Origin: JAHDCJ01 sp039028895
GTDB taxonomy: Bacteria; Bacteroidota; Bacteroidia; Chitinophagales; Saprospiraceae
Assembly: GCA_039028895.1 (NCBI GenBank)
Contig: JBCCHF010000008.1
Location: 1-64,000 of the forward strand
Reading direction: 5' to 3'
Length of the DNA stretch: 64,000 nucleotides
The first letter of the stretch is position 1, and each line of letters starts with the position of its first letter. A program made the translations under genes and the position numbers. Below, in pieces: positions 46,001-51,969 of this stretch. The notes under the pieces are model-generated. The model did not search any database, was not told the origin of the DNA, and saw only the letters and a list, made by a program, of their open reading frames with translations.

Positions 46001-47302
46001 AACAAGGCAAGTACCTGTTGTACCGAATACGCAACCTGAACCAGGTACACAGTCGATAGGAATAAAGGCATTACCTGCACTGTTAAGTGGAACGGTAATA
46101 TCTGCACAAGCCACAGCTGGTGGCTCATCGTCAGTTACAACCACGTTGAACGTACATGTTACAAGGTTACCAAAAGCGTCTGCTACACCCCAGGTTACTT
46201 GTGTAGTACCTACTGGGAATTCTGCACCACTTGGCAAACCAGCTAAAAGAACCGGAGTGATCAGTCCACCTCCATCAGGAGAAACTGTTAGAGCCGGATA
46301 CGTAACAACTGCGAAGCATTCACCAGCATCTGTACTCACTTCAATATCTGCAACTGGGCAGTTATCGAAAGCGGGTGAATCAGGTGCTAATACTTCGAGG
46401 TTGGTCAAACATGTGCTGACATTACCAGATACATCGGTTACTGTCATTTCAACAGCGTTAACTCCGATATCTCCAACACCAAAGTTTGTTGGCTCGATAT
46501 TCAATGCGCTAACAGCACAGTTGTCTGTTGAGCTGTCATTGATATCAGAAGGGGTGATTATCAGATCACCAAAAATATCAAGCTGTAGCTGAAGCGGGTC
46601 AATACACAACGCTTCTGGTGGCGTTTGATCTTGAACGAACACCGTAGCTGTACAGGAGCCATTAACCGAATTTGGATAAGTTAATGTCACTAGGTTAGCC
46701 CCAATATCAGCACAACTAAATGTCGATTGTGAAATTGAAAGGTCAGCAGGCACGATTGCACTGCCATCGTCCAATGACACAAGGTCAAGTGGATTCACTG
46801 TCCCACTGCCAGTAGGCGGCAAAACTACTATCCCATCATTACATACTAATGATGACATTACAGGCAACTCGGTCAACTCAACTCTTAATGTCATACATAT
46901 TGAGTTGCCTGCGCAGAAGAATTCATCGACTAAGATATCATAGTCACCATCTGCAGGAGCCGTAAAGAGAACCTGTGATTGCAGACCGCAGAAATCGTCA
47001 TTACCATCCAATCCGGTACCTCCACCTGCTGGATAGATACTCAATTGGGTATCAAAGTCGCTGTCAGGGCATGTTTCGATAAGATATTCGTAACCTGCTG
47101 TCAGATTGGTAACCGTACGAAACTCCCCACCAAAAATACAAGTGGTTAAGGTTTCTTCATCTCCGACAGTGGTCAACCCCGATAAATCGGACGTTCCGAA
47201 TATGACGTTGTCATACGGACACTGAACCTGTGCTAGCACACTGGTACTGCAACAGAAAAAGATGCCCGCGAATAATAAATAAGGTATAAATGTTTTTTTC
47301 AT
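31043..47302 (-). CDS. Giant HYR-repeat surface protein with five P-domains and dockerin-like C-terminus (5,419 residues)
   Basis: Signal peptide residues 1-24. A PPC-like domain spans about 25-145 (YLIETCPDSDFDTQLSIYP). The rest is a long array of HYR/Ig-like repeats interrupted by other modules. Five proprotein-convertase-type P domains lie near residues 607-727, 767-887, 1227-1360, 3234-3390 and 4027-4177, each with G-x-H-T/S-W-x-GDLD and a 'SPxGTxVHF' strand. Two ~150-residue sandwiches (GNLSFDWDW, GTLSFDWDY) lie near 434-570 and 3434-3580. A nidogen-like segment spans about 2944-3150 (FEMYESTYNEFVFNSNGYIS). Ten cysteine-bearing tandem repeats occupy 4350-5187. The terminal module has MVDWGLLVVRDGADP, HRNHLPI and DVNMDGAVDANDINLLF. 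There is no protease domain and no T9SS sorting domain. Probably co-transcribed with the 133-residue gene 30 bases upstream. Confidence 0.9.
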   Translation of the reverse strand: MKKTFIPYLLFAGIFFCCSTSVLAQVQCPYDNVIFGTSDLSGLTTVGDEETLTTCIFGGEFRTVTNLTAGYEYLIETCPDSDFDTQLSIYPAGGGTGLDGNDDFCGLQSQVLFTAPADGDYDILVDEFFCAGNSICMTLRVELTELPVMSSLVCNDGIVVLPPTGSGTVNPLDLVSLDDGSAIVPADLSISQSTFSCADIGANLVTLTYPNSVNGSCTATVFVQDQTPPEALCIDPLQLQLDIFGDLIITPSDINDSSTDNCAVSALNIEPTNFGVGDIGVNAVEMTVTDVSGNVSTCLTNLEVLAPDSPAFDNCPVADIEVSTDAGECFAVVTYPALTVSPDGGGLITPVLLAGLPSGAEFPVGTTQVTWGVADAFGNLVTCTFNVVVTDDEPPAVACADITVPLNSAGNAFIPIDCVPGSGCVFGTTGTCLVSGFSGDFAPGNWAATNVGSGNTDDSGAPASIAITSDDAIPNLAIAPTASFSITIPEDGNLSFDWDWTSTDVDGSQWDPFSFDVNGTATQLTDDGGAANQSGSETLGVNGGDTFTFIMSSDGIGGPATTVISNFSFDPVNCTLGGGTCTPQPLVTSTDVPQTIGPDGNTTAVSTLAVSDLGTICDVNITVVGGHTWQGDLDFFLESPAGTIVHFADRDFCAADDWEGFTVDEDTGVAPACPNGTYISDGSVGEVFALGVSTDNTLDAFDGQGTSGTWTLYINDDAGGDEGTLGGWSLEFSTLAAPSGGACSPIAAVSGGGADIPAGAPGVTAGQTTSTVNVTDTGVVCDVNVTTNGTHTWIGDLDFWLQSPSGTVVHYRSDDGGAADWDGFTFDDEAGAAEVFGVNGTYTPNGDGQNAVGFPGTSGTTLGTFDGELAAGTWTLIIEDDAAGDFGVLTDWELNLSVQTSAATDGATDNCGVQSVVVSQNFFDCSNIGANTIITTVTDENGNVTTCESIVNVVDNTPPQILSCPPDLTMNLVLGCQTPIDEVQDYRGLVTAFDACGYEVIQVPAPGTPILGLPGVGGTIEDGDAFTVELTVLDLSAGNQGACRTGTANCGPGTGGDVCSFTVTLEDDVAPTVFCPDDRERDLDDNCLYVMEDFTGDVIVFDNCDLTITQDPPVGTFLNHMDSPVTVTMTVDDGSNPAGTCTFLLTLNDLTPPVFTGPCPTFAPIMLPPGVCEVAAADIPGLLDVSGGGIVIPPQVLMYNSATDSPDAFPLDLPPGAPGTTSGLVTTTINVPDNGVITDVAVSANGLHSWVGDLDFFIESPAGTRVHFYNDPCGDVDNFDFVSSDGGTNTPISACPPLGGIDLNSDGTGEDPFMPNGVGGINPTMFSAFAGEDPAGTWTLYARDNLVGDFGQLDGWGLDITIAGSVIPDPTAIAIDACGGPVTIDGIRSDGAALTDPFRPCDTEITWTATDESGNTSILCTSTVTITEMDAPTVACNAGPITIGLNEMCEATLDPAFLGSGADACSEVTLSVIDLDGQGTMFDCDDHGMTYNYALQATDCSGNFSICNTSVTILDQIPPTWDLPQGDLDANFDCVDDAIAYFNGILPPPASDNCVNPLDPLNPLTSPLDPATAGIVIVSNTGIPATTAERCDFTWTIVYGASDGKGNVTGNVPGFPHYTVTITVLDDIDPVWTTASNALNGIFDCGDDAGIIANLATEPVGTDNCGDPFVALLSTVEVDLDADGTCNGGNGNRLIRIEQTYSLTDSCGNVADDDFVKLTRVRDNEAPTIDPLPMDLTEECFGVSITDLAAAITVPNPIPTDGSYTPIAGNPLDAWIANLAGADASDCSILDLLPDYLGGDINGVNALEELTWFYVMDPVVSTCGINGTVDVTFTVQDVCGNSVDATATFTLEDTTDPDFVDDPVDLTVECNQPAPSDPSGAFSSWLNNIAGARALDDCDAEADLTITIIDANGMGIIPPSEPGGLDVLAYLTANFTGCNGTGSMEFTFIATDQCGNFTTDAATFSIIDTDEPELTAPAMDMTVQCDGSVDPGNAFAMWLANFAGSAADDDCGGVTPSTNPANPMLSDECGATGSIQVEFVWSDDCGNSVSDFATFTVEDTEAPVITMQPSNMMVECDGAGNVADLVAWLASNGGATATDNCGAVTWSTDPDPVVLSDECGATGSVTVIFTATDPCGLRTDTDPATFTIVDNTDPVFDVLPQDVTEECDGTGVDAQVQSWLATGGNSMTSDVCGGTTVTNDYDPGNIVAGCSVNNGSVTVVFTVTDDCGNAVTASATYTVEDVTAPIVTAPADFTQDTDPGVCCADVAAGDVTASVDEACSPMGNLTMEHSFDGGSTWLPGLNANDGPDGSGCWPVGTTTVSYRATDECGNVSAVDTQDVTIEDNEDPMLTCPADIVVQTVDDCNQVVSWITPVPTDNCPGVVLSDPVVTSGNPDIVFNIDPISGLVIAEFPVGTTTIEYTATDVAGNSTGCSFTVTVEDNDEPEILSCPPDITYNLNSDCNPPVVLVEDYTNLVQVDENCDYIVTQSPAPGTDVSTLPGITPAPGEMYTVTLTVTDVNGNAAIGGNAVGDPSSCEFTVTFVDSNDPSITCAPPADQEVDADCLNYELPDLTDDVVVSDNCAASITVTQSPAPGSYPTPASLPAVVTVTLTADDGNGNQATCTTDITIVDGTEAVLANCPTDETVMASGQDCDAPVSLTAPTATDACDGPLTVSWTLSGATTGSGTGDIVGETFNAGITTVTWSATDAAGNVAECTTTVQVDDNVFPNALCDDFLAALSPFGTVEICANNLDNGSFDSCGEPITLQIERIDVPSAPSQCITFTCDDIGDVPVALIVTDASGNVSTCESVISVSDFIPPVIDTCPADVTVGNDIDECGATLTFDIEASDNCDMTVDYSVTGATSISGSGSISAFTGTYSITEFFSVGVSTIAWTVTDAGGNSVTCETTVTVDDVQAPEVLCQDDVTVDNDPGLCLAQLSFESPLANCNPTGTPTTSDYDVEAITFAPLPATTTEVSWPGAIPDDGVSLPVPIGFDFEMYESTYNEFVFNSNGYISFNTGTTNDACCTGDPLPAADIEGAGIAVLWEDLDPATPDPSTITYGTSGTPGSQVFQLTLTNVSHWPGPGVDPVTVQLLLFEGSNIIEIHTTSQPQAVGTHTQGIQGGTGGPAVTIPGRNSAAWTVTTPDAYRFSPSGPPIGVGAVSSFCDNCPGGTATYELTGATMESGAGNINTNFNVGTTTVTWTITDDAGNTGSCSFDVTVEDNEPPTLATEVVTNDVCETGTGTTGLLPLAGTSGASDYTTSIAVDVPITDITISMSGTHTWNGDLDFFLTSPQGTTVHFWDNSVCGSTDDFDFTINDSNPAFAGACNPISGSYSSSGDGETVISSTPGQNPTMFSAFNGESSAGTWTLTIEDRAAGDSGALDAWSLEVCGSEVVSTESVCLDDILNVSNDPGECGANVTVPQWTIIPPPTGGPPIYNGFVGPFDVANWTQDITGDNASIDLSGAPASVSFDGPDGGAGAAAATLEITIPADGTLSFDWDYFTTDGSVFDPFGYELNGVFTRLSFSNTDSGSESLMLSAGDVFAFSQTSIDQLFGDGATTVSNFLFEASAGTVSIGQGETFDNCGIASIVNDYNNTDDASDFYPVGTTTVTWTITDVNGNETTCSHDIEVVDTENPTIVCAADGTRTTLPTNPGECQYTVQGTEFDPIDVDDNCEVDEVVNDITGTSTLGGANLPVGTNVVTWTVTDIYGNSETCEVTIEIVDNENPVCMEPADVTISTEGDGDCGGYVPSALLTATATDNCGVASIANTSPFADFPGTADASGVYPVGTTTVFWFVTDVNGNITGCSTDVTIVDDEAPTIICPDPVVVNNDPGVCEAEVPDLTATADDNCDVDRVDYVITYPDGSTATGTSTGQANTETLNAGGIYPVGTSTVVFLVTDIFGNTTTCQANVTVNDNEPAVVTCADDGTRGTSEDGNPGDCLYTVQGAEFDATFVDNCPDATITNDYNNSASLAGADFDPGTTTVVWTVTDASGNVSTCSVDITVNDDEDPFFDSGQSQVCGTPTYFGGSTPIPSTGSGGSTSPDNLTVTTVTMGMDFEITEVNINNIGGTHTWVGDLDMWLESPTGTRVHFYDDPCTSDEDFSFNVSDSFNNDPASFCPPIGGVNLAPSGDGEDPFSGSTTGLNPTSLSAFNGELSAGTWTLYIRDNVGGDVGSLESWSLEICGFSVDTTCPDDITVDNDPGDCGAIVLYTDPVGMDNCPGVTTAQVAGLPSGSFFPVGTTTNIFVATDAAGNTATCEFDVTVNDVDVPTIECAADQTVTTSDDGLQIYDCNYTVIGTEFDPVSTDDNCGVAGVTNDYNNASSLQGANFPTGTTTVVWTVTDVNGLTATCSIDITVVDDEDPIASCVNNLNFSLNQFGQLTIPQFVIDNFVNTGSFDNCTDPNDLEFRLDITMFDCSNVGDNPVVMTVEDEAGNTSTCTTIINIQDNTAPECLTQDITIQLDGTGNATIAAADVDAGTNDACGIDNLAVSPDAFTCAEVGDNTVTLTATDVNGNVSTCTATVTVEDVTPPMAVCMNITIELDDNGSAIIDGMDIDGGSTDECGIASLSAAPSSFNCSNVGDNVVVLIVTDVNGNNQICTSTVTVEDNIAPVAVCNDNTVQLDANGDHTIDAAALATASTDACGPLSFSADPATVDCDDVGDVTVTVTVTDANGNSSTCTSTVTVEDNVAPDMVCTNIILPLDANGMASITPADVDGGSTDACGIADLSVDVMDFDCSDVGTQSVTLTAVDVNGNSASCTAFVIVTDNMAPDAVCQDITVELDVNGEGVVTGSDVDGGSTDNCGIASLEVNGGPSVLFGCSDVGQANTVQLTVTDVNGNSSQCTSNVTVEDNVAPDAVCQDITVQLNIAGFANITAADVDGGSSDACGISTISASPDFFTCNEVGDNNVTLTVVDVNGNVATCTAVVTVEDSIDPEALCSDATISVSSGGSVTVLPSDVNAGSNDPCGIDNIELTDLATGGPATYDCSDVGTTVQVLVTVTDVNGNVGTCISDVSIVDEVNPVAVCVQDIVLVLDNTGNGVLTAANVNNGSSDNCTLANIQISKDLENPGVNALFDCTDIGINVVVLTVTDASGNQNTCSADVDVQDGTPPTALCQDITVTLGPSGSVTIDPSDVDAGSSDECCLNTLSLSQTTFTAVGQFPVVLTVEDCSGNNATCLATVTVNPPTTVSFCPTILLQSAFNPFGGGAGAPDFMVTNLANNGLIPLSQPYNGAPWFYAGGETLAAVPGDMVDWGLLVVRDGADPNIVLGRAAVVIRSDGSVTDVNGGIVALTVSSASGYFVEMVHRNHLPITSALALQPDPSGNICWDFTTDMEQAFRDIVLNDDPQVELPGLFGLQYGLISGNAQSLDQQIDANDINFLLSDYLMFGLYSDSDVNMDGAVDANDINLLFGNYNSNAHTPY

Positions 47303-47332
47303 CTTAAAGCGTTTTAAGTTTACCGGATGAGG

Positions 47333-47734
47333 TTAGTCAATGATCTCAAACTTGTCAGGATGCTGATCAACTCGATTACGCTCAATCTCGGACATCTTTA
47401 AATAGTCTTCTCTTTTAATCTTTGTAGGTGTGGTATTAGTTGAGATTAAACTCTGATATTTTTCAGGGTTCTCTTCAATCCACTTCTGTTTGGCTTCTTT
47501 GTAAGCCTTGGCATCTTGCACAGGGTTACCCGTATCGACGAATTTCGGAAAATCCGCAAAAGACACCGGAGTAGCCTTTTTCGTCGTAACCTGCTTCTGA
47601 GCATTTTGCTCTACCTTAACCGTTGTCGGTTTGTAGTCGTTCCTGTCATCATCCACCACCGCCTGTCCGTAAACAGTGCAGGAGAGGAAGAGCAAGCCTA
47701 CTAAAACCGTAACGATGCGTTTTAGGTCATTCAT
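47333..47734 (-). CDS. Small exported protein, first gene of the giant-adhesin transcription unit
   Basis: The ATG at 47734 starts a normal signal peptide (MNDLKRIVTVLVGLLFLSC, cleavage near VYGQ). Codons continue in frame to 47782 without better signals. The mature part, about 110 residues, is basic and Lys/Glu/Asp-rich, with no transmembrane segment. It carries a repeated-looking 'AYKEAKQKWIEENPEKYQ' helix and ends SEIERNRVDQHPDKFEIID. I do not recognise a named family. The 30-base gap to the 5,419-residue gene and the lack of a terminator argue for co-transcription. A role as a periplasmic partner or chaperone of the giant is only a guess. Confidence 0.6.
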   Translation of the reverse strand: MNDLKRIVTVLVGLLFLSCTVYGQAVVDDDRNDYKPTTVKVEQNAQKQVTTKKATPVSFADFPKFVDTGNPVQDAKAYKEAKQKWIEENPEKYQSLISTNTTPTKIKREDYLKMSEIERNRVDQHPDKFEIID

Positions 47735-48487
47735 CTTATTAAATGGTTTTATTAGTAAGTGTTTAAAATTTTTAAAAGTCATGGTCTGTAAATTTCTTTA
47801 TTAGTAGTTCATTTTCTCGCCGCACCGAGTAAATCCCAACGCTGATCAGATTAGCTATACATAATATGGTGTTGTAAACCAGAAAATCCCATCCAAAAAG
47901 CGGGCGCTTTCCGAATGAGTTCTTTGTGAAGGATCTGATCAGAACTCTTGAATGTCAAAATAGTTTATATCGTTTAAAAAATCCCAAAAGTTGGTTAGGT
48001 CGGGAATGAGTGGGTTGGTTGAAAGGGTGGGTGGGATTTCCGTCGCGTATGCGTGGAAGCTGAATTGTGTCTGTACAATTAATCATGATTAGTAAATATT
48101 TGATCAAATAGTGAATACAATTATTTAATTCTAATATAATTTACCGAGATGCGTTAAAGGATCAAATCATTTGAACTGATAACTTATAAAGCATCGGAAA
48201 ACTCTTTTGTCCGGGAAGGTTAAAATTCCTCTGGTTAGGTAGGTTGAGGATTTTTGTGTCTTGGTTTACAACTAACGTAAAGCTAAGTAAAAAAAAATTG
48301 ATGGAAAAGCCAAAACAAAAGATTTTTTTTTTGATACAATCGCGCTTATTCCAACTTCATCATTTCTGACCCTCATAAGTTGCTCATTTTCATTTTATGG
48401 CATAAATGTCTCCTAACTTACAAGTTGATTTTTTTAGTTTGTTTTCTATCATAATTTCATCGTCAAAAAGCTCAAAATCCTTCCATT
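47735..48487. other. 750-base AT-rich intergenic region upstream of the giant-adhesin unit
   Basis: No gene is supported on either strand. It should contain the promoter for the 133-residue gene and the giant. On the minus strand ACTATTTTGACA near 47965 is one base short of the TAnnTTTG spacing. A hairpin GAGTTCT/AGAACTC (47917-47923 with 47941-47947) and repeated GGTTAGGT/GGTTGGTT words (47992-48030, 48233-48252) are visible. Several poly-A and poly-T runs occur between 48285 and 48335. Confidence 0.45.
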
Positions 48488-51400
48488 TTATTGCTGCCCC
48501 AGTTCATTGGAGGATCGATCAATTTTGAAACCGCTCAACCCATTATTGTTCACACCAATTAAAACAGAAGGGTTTTCTCCAATTTTTATTGGCGCTATAT
48601 CTCTGACATCTCCGGCTGCAAAGAACCCCGAATTAACCACTGTTTTGGTACTAAAATTACCTTTCCCGTCTCCAAGAAGGCAAACGCCAATGCCCCCATC
48701 ATAACGCACAGTTTCCACCTCTGCACCATACAAGTTACCAGCACCGATTATATCTAAATTACCATCTGAATTGGCATCCATAAACAACACATCTCTTAAA
48801 GGACCAACCTGTGAAAGGTTGGGGAGCGGCACAAAAGAGAATTGGCCATTTCCGTCATTTCTGATGAAACAGGAACGCAATTCTGTTACCTCATACCTCA
48901 ATGCCTTTTCGATTTCACTTGGAGAATAGATCTCCTCTACACTGGCCAAGGCAAATTCGTGGAATGAAGGAAATTTCTCTGCAACAAGCGGTACCTGTTC
49001 TGAAGAACATTCTCTACCCCTTACAGGCACCAATTTGTCATTTGAGGTATTGGCCAATACGATATCTGACTGCCCATTTTGATCAAAATCATAACCAAAC
49101 ACGACAAATGGCTTCTCCGTTGAAGCTTTGAATTTGGCATTTTTGCCCAGGTTCCCGGCAACAAGATCAGGATCACCGTCACCATCTGCATCTGCCACAT
49201 CAATACTAAACCACCATCCACTCATATCGGCAAGACCTGATTGTGAAGAAATATCACTAAATATGCCGTTGTCATTTTGAAATATCATAATCGACATCCA
49301 TTCTCCAGAAATCACCAGGTCAGCATCGCCATCTTTATCGAAATCAAAAAATTCGGCATCGGTGACCATACCAGGAGATTCAAGACCCTGTGTATTCTGT
49401 CCGGTCACATCACTGAATCGCCCTTCTTCGTTCAACAGCAGGTAACTTCTCGGTGGTGAAGGATAGTTACCAGGCACTACTCTGCCCCCTACAAACAAGT
49501 CGAGATCACCGTCATTGTCGATATCAGAAGCCGCAACAGCCTGTCCACTTGTCAACATTTCTGGAAGAGCCCCCACAGATTTGGTAAATCTCCCTTTTCC
49601 ATTATTCAAATAAAGCCGATCCTGGAGCTCGGGTGCGCCGTCCACAAACTCATTACCACCACTGACCACATAAAGATCAAGGTCGGCATCGTTGTCAGCG
49701 TCAAAGAAAAGGCAGCCCAGATCTTCTGACCGCTTGTCCGATTGCCAGGGCTGGCTCTGTCCTTTGGTAAATGTGCCGTCGTTTTGTTGAAGATACAAGG
49801 TACCTGATTGGTTCGCTGCTCCTCCAACAAAGAAATCTTCATGTCCGTTGCCATCTACATCTGCCACTGCGATGTATGGTCCGTTTTCAGATTGCTTATG
49901 CGGTAACAGTACCTCTTTTTGAAAATCGTCGTATGAATTCTCTATATGTTGAACCCCTAACTGATTTATGGCTGTAGCTGGGGAGAACAAGGTTGATTCG
50001 TTTTTTGGTGTAGGTACCGCTGGCTTTCCAGAGGCATGCCTGACTTCCAATAATTCATTGGTGGGTAAGCCGCGAAGTACCGTTTCCTTACCATCGGGCC
50101 ATGTTATTTTCAGACGATCAATTTGTGTGGCTTTTCCCATTCCAAAAAGTAAGACCGGCTCAACTGAAGACATAAAACCCCGAACCACCTTCATGTCCAT
50201 CAACTGGGAAGATTCTCCAACAGCAACCTCTACGCGTGCCCCAACGGCATGACTATTGCCTTTGGGCCCATGAAGCCGCAACTTGAACCAGGTATTGCCG
50301 GTTACCTCAGTCGCATTATTGCGATACACCGAGGCTAAACCATTTGAGTTATTGACCACTAGATCAGGATCACCATCATTATCAAAATCACCATAAGCCA
50401 TCCCGTGAGAAAATCCCATTTCGTCGAATCCCCACTCGTTGGTCTTGTTTTTAAAAGTCAGATCTCCATTATTATGGAATGCATAATTTGATAATGGAAC
50501 AGAAGGGGCTCGTTTTGACATTTCATAAACCTGGGTAACGTTTAACTGCCCTTTGTTTTCGACCATGATATTTTTCACGGCTTCGACATAATCGCTATTC
50601 CGAATATCCTGGATTATACCATTGGTCACCAAAATATCCTTTAGACCGTCAAGGTCCATATCAATGCCCAAAACTGTCCAACTCCAATCTGTCTTGGAAA
50701 TGCCCGCCATCTGCCCGATCTCACTAAAGCTTCCATTGCCATTATTCAGCTGAAGGGTATTGACCATATATTGATGATGCAAGCCTTTCTCCACCTGGCC
50801 CCAAAAAGTTTCAGGGCTCATGGATGCCATATTCGTCTTACTGCGATAATGGTCAGCCGCCTGCATATCGACTACAGCAATGTCAGGAAGATTATCATTG
50901 TTAATATCAATCACATCAGAGCCCATCGCAAAATTGGATACATGTCCGGTCATTTCCTGAAGGCGATCTGTAAATGTGCCGTTACCGTTGTTGATATATA
51001 AATAATCAGGTTTATCGTAATCATTACTGATATAGATATCCTGCCATCCGTCTTTGTCAATATCTGTGGTAACCACGTTTAGCCCAAAGGCAAAATTCCG
51101 GACACCTGCAGCTTCAGTTACATCGGTGAATTTTCCGTTCCCTTCATTGCGATAAAGTCGGTCGCTGGTGCCAGGATTGATATATTTTTCATCTCGCTCA
51201 TCAGCTTTGTAACTGCTCATAAATTGTCGAAGACCATTCGGTTGATTGACCAGGTACAGATCAAGGTCATTATCGTTGTCATAATCAAAAAAGCTGGCTT
51301 GAATAGAATACCCGTCATTGGCGATGCCATAAGTCCTGGCTTGTTCTGAAAATGTACCATCGCGATTATTGATATAAAGGAGGTTGGTTTTGGTGCCTGG

Positions 51401-51859
51401 TTGATCAGCCCAGCCAAATTTACAGACATAAATATCGAGCCATCCGTCACCATTGACATCGGCCATACTTATACCAGATGACCATACCAGCCGTTCTCCA
51501 ATACCTGCACTTTTCGAAACATCTTCAAACTTGAAATCTCCTTTATTGATGTAGAGTCTGTCAGCCACCATATTACCGCCGAAATAAATATCGGGCAATC
51601 CATCGTTATTCACATCTCCTATGCCAACACCTGCACCATTATAAATGGAAGGCCATAAGAAGTAATTAAAATCCTTCTTGGTAGAAATCTGGTTATTAAA
51701 ATCAATCCCTGTTTCGCTTTCTTTTAATAAGGTCAGCAAGGTTTCACCTGATGCTACTTTTGAGGGGTCCTCTTTAGATTGGCAGCCCCAAAAGACCAAA
51801 ATGAGACAAAGGGCGATTAAATATTGCCACCAATTGGATTTAAATGTATTATACATCAT
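48488..51859 (-). CDS. FG-GAP/VCBS-repeat and ASPIC/UnbV lipoprotein, paralogue A
   Basis: Surface lipoprotein of the CRTAC1-like class. The ATG at 51859 (or 51856) leads into LIALCLILVFWGCQSKED; the Cys is a plausible lipidation site. The frame also runs to a GTG at 51880. Two blocks of FG-GAP repeats, each with a calcium-binding D-x-N/D-x-D-G loop (DVNNDGLPDIYFGGNM, DVNGDGWLDIYVCKFG, DFDNDGDPDLVVNNSNG), flank an ASPIC/UnbV domain at about 520-605 (WFKLRLHGPKGNSHAVGARV, ITWPDGKETVLRGL). Length of about 1,120 is typical of the Bacteroidota family. It is divergent from a close paralogue; function is probably glycan or protein binding at the cell surface. Confidence 0.85.
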   Translation of the reverse strand: MMYNTFKSNWWQYLIALCLILVFWGCQSKEDPSKVASGETLLTLLKESETGIDFNNQISTKKDFNYFLWPSIYNGAGVGIGDVNNDGLPDIYFGGNMVADRLYINKGDFKFEDVSKSAGIGERLVWSSGISMADVNGDGWLDIYVCKFGWADQPGTKTNLLYINNRDGTFSEQARTYGIANDGYSIQASFFDYDNDNDLDLYLVNQPNGLRQFMSSYKADERDEKYINPGTSDRLYRNEGNGKFTDVTEAAGVRNFAFGLNVVTTDIDKDGWQDIYISNDYDKPDYLYINNGNGTFTDRLQEMTGHVSNFAMGSDVIDINNDNLPDIAVVDMQAADHYRSKTNMASMSPETFWGQVEKGLHHQYMVNTLQLNNGNGSFSEIGQMAGISKTDWSWTVLGIDMDLDGLKDILVTNGIIQDIRNSDYVEAVKNIMVENKGQLNVTQVYEMSKRAPSVPLSNYAFHNNGDLTFKNKTNEWGFDEMGFSHGMAYGDFDNDGDPDLVVNNSNGLASVYRNNATEVTGNTWFKLRLHGPKGNSHAVGARVEVAVGESSQLMDMKVVRGFMSSVEPVLLFGMGKATQIDRLKITWPDGKETVLRGLPTNELLEVRHASGKPAVPTPKNESTLFSPATAINQLGVQHIENSYDDFQKEVLLPHKQSENGPYIAVADVDGNGHEDFFVGGAANQSGTLYLQQNDGTFTKGQSQPWQSDKRSEDLGCLFFDADNDADLDLYVVSGGNEFVDGAPELQDRLYLNNGKGRFTKSVGALPEMLTSGQAVAASDIDNDGDLDLFVGGRVVPGNYPSPPRSYLLLNEEGRFSDVTGQNTQGLESPGMVTDAEFFDFDKDGDADLVISGEWMSIMIFQNDNGIFSDISSQSGLADMSGWWFSIDVADADGDGDPDLVAGNLGKNAKFKASTEKPFVVFGYDFDQNGQSDIVLANTSNDKLVPVRGRECSSEQVPLVAEKFPSFHEFALASVEEIYSPSEIEKALRYEVTELRSCFIRNDGNGQFSFVPLPNLSQVGPLRDVLFMDANSDGNLDIIGAGNLYGAEVETVRYDGGIGVCLLGDGKGNFSTKTVVNSGFFAAGDVRDIAPIKIGENPSVLIGVNNNGLSGFKIDRSSNELGQQ

Positions 51860-51895
51860 ATCTGAATAAGGCGATTTCACAATAGAATTTTCTAA

Positions 51896-51926
51896 ATTGC
51901 ACGACTAATGAAATTCGGTATTTTTG
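51896..51926 (+). promoter_or_regulatory. Promoter of FG-GAP paralogue B
   Basis: ATTG (51896-51899), 19 bases and TATTTTTG (51919-51926) fit the Bacteroidota consensus. A start about 7 bases downstream leaves a leader of about 37 bases before the ATG at 51970. Confidence 0.6.
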
Positions 51927-51969
51927 ACTTGAATTCCAAAAGGATTTAGCGCTTTGAATCAATAAATCT

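Noticed and set aside
31600..46600. Many long plus-strand frames (up to 245 codons) antisense to the giant genes
   Set aside because: They mirror the repetitive codon pattern of the giants, have no promoters, signals or domains, and vary in register with the repeats.
31043..47302. Reading the P-domains as evidence of a kexin/subtilisin protease
   Set aside because: No Asp-His-Ser catalytic motifs occur anywhere in the 5,419 residues.
16680..47302. Interpreting the dockerin-like ends as a cellulosome
   Set aside because: No glycoside hydrolase, scaffoldin or cohesin array is present; only a surface-attachment reading is supportable.
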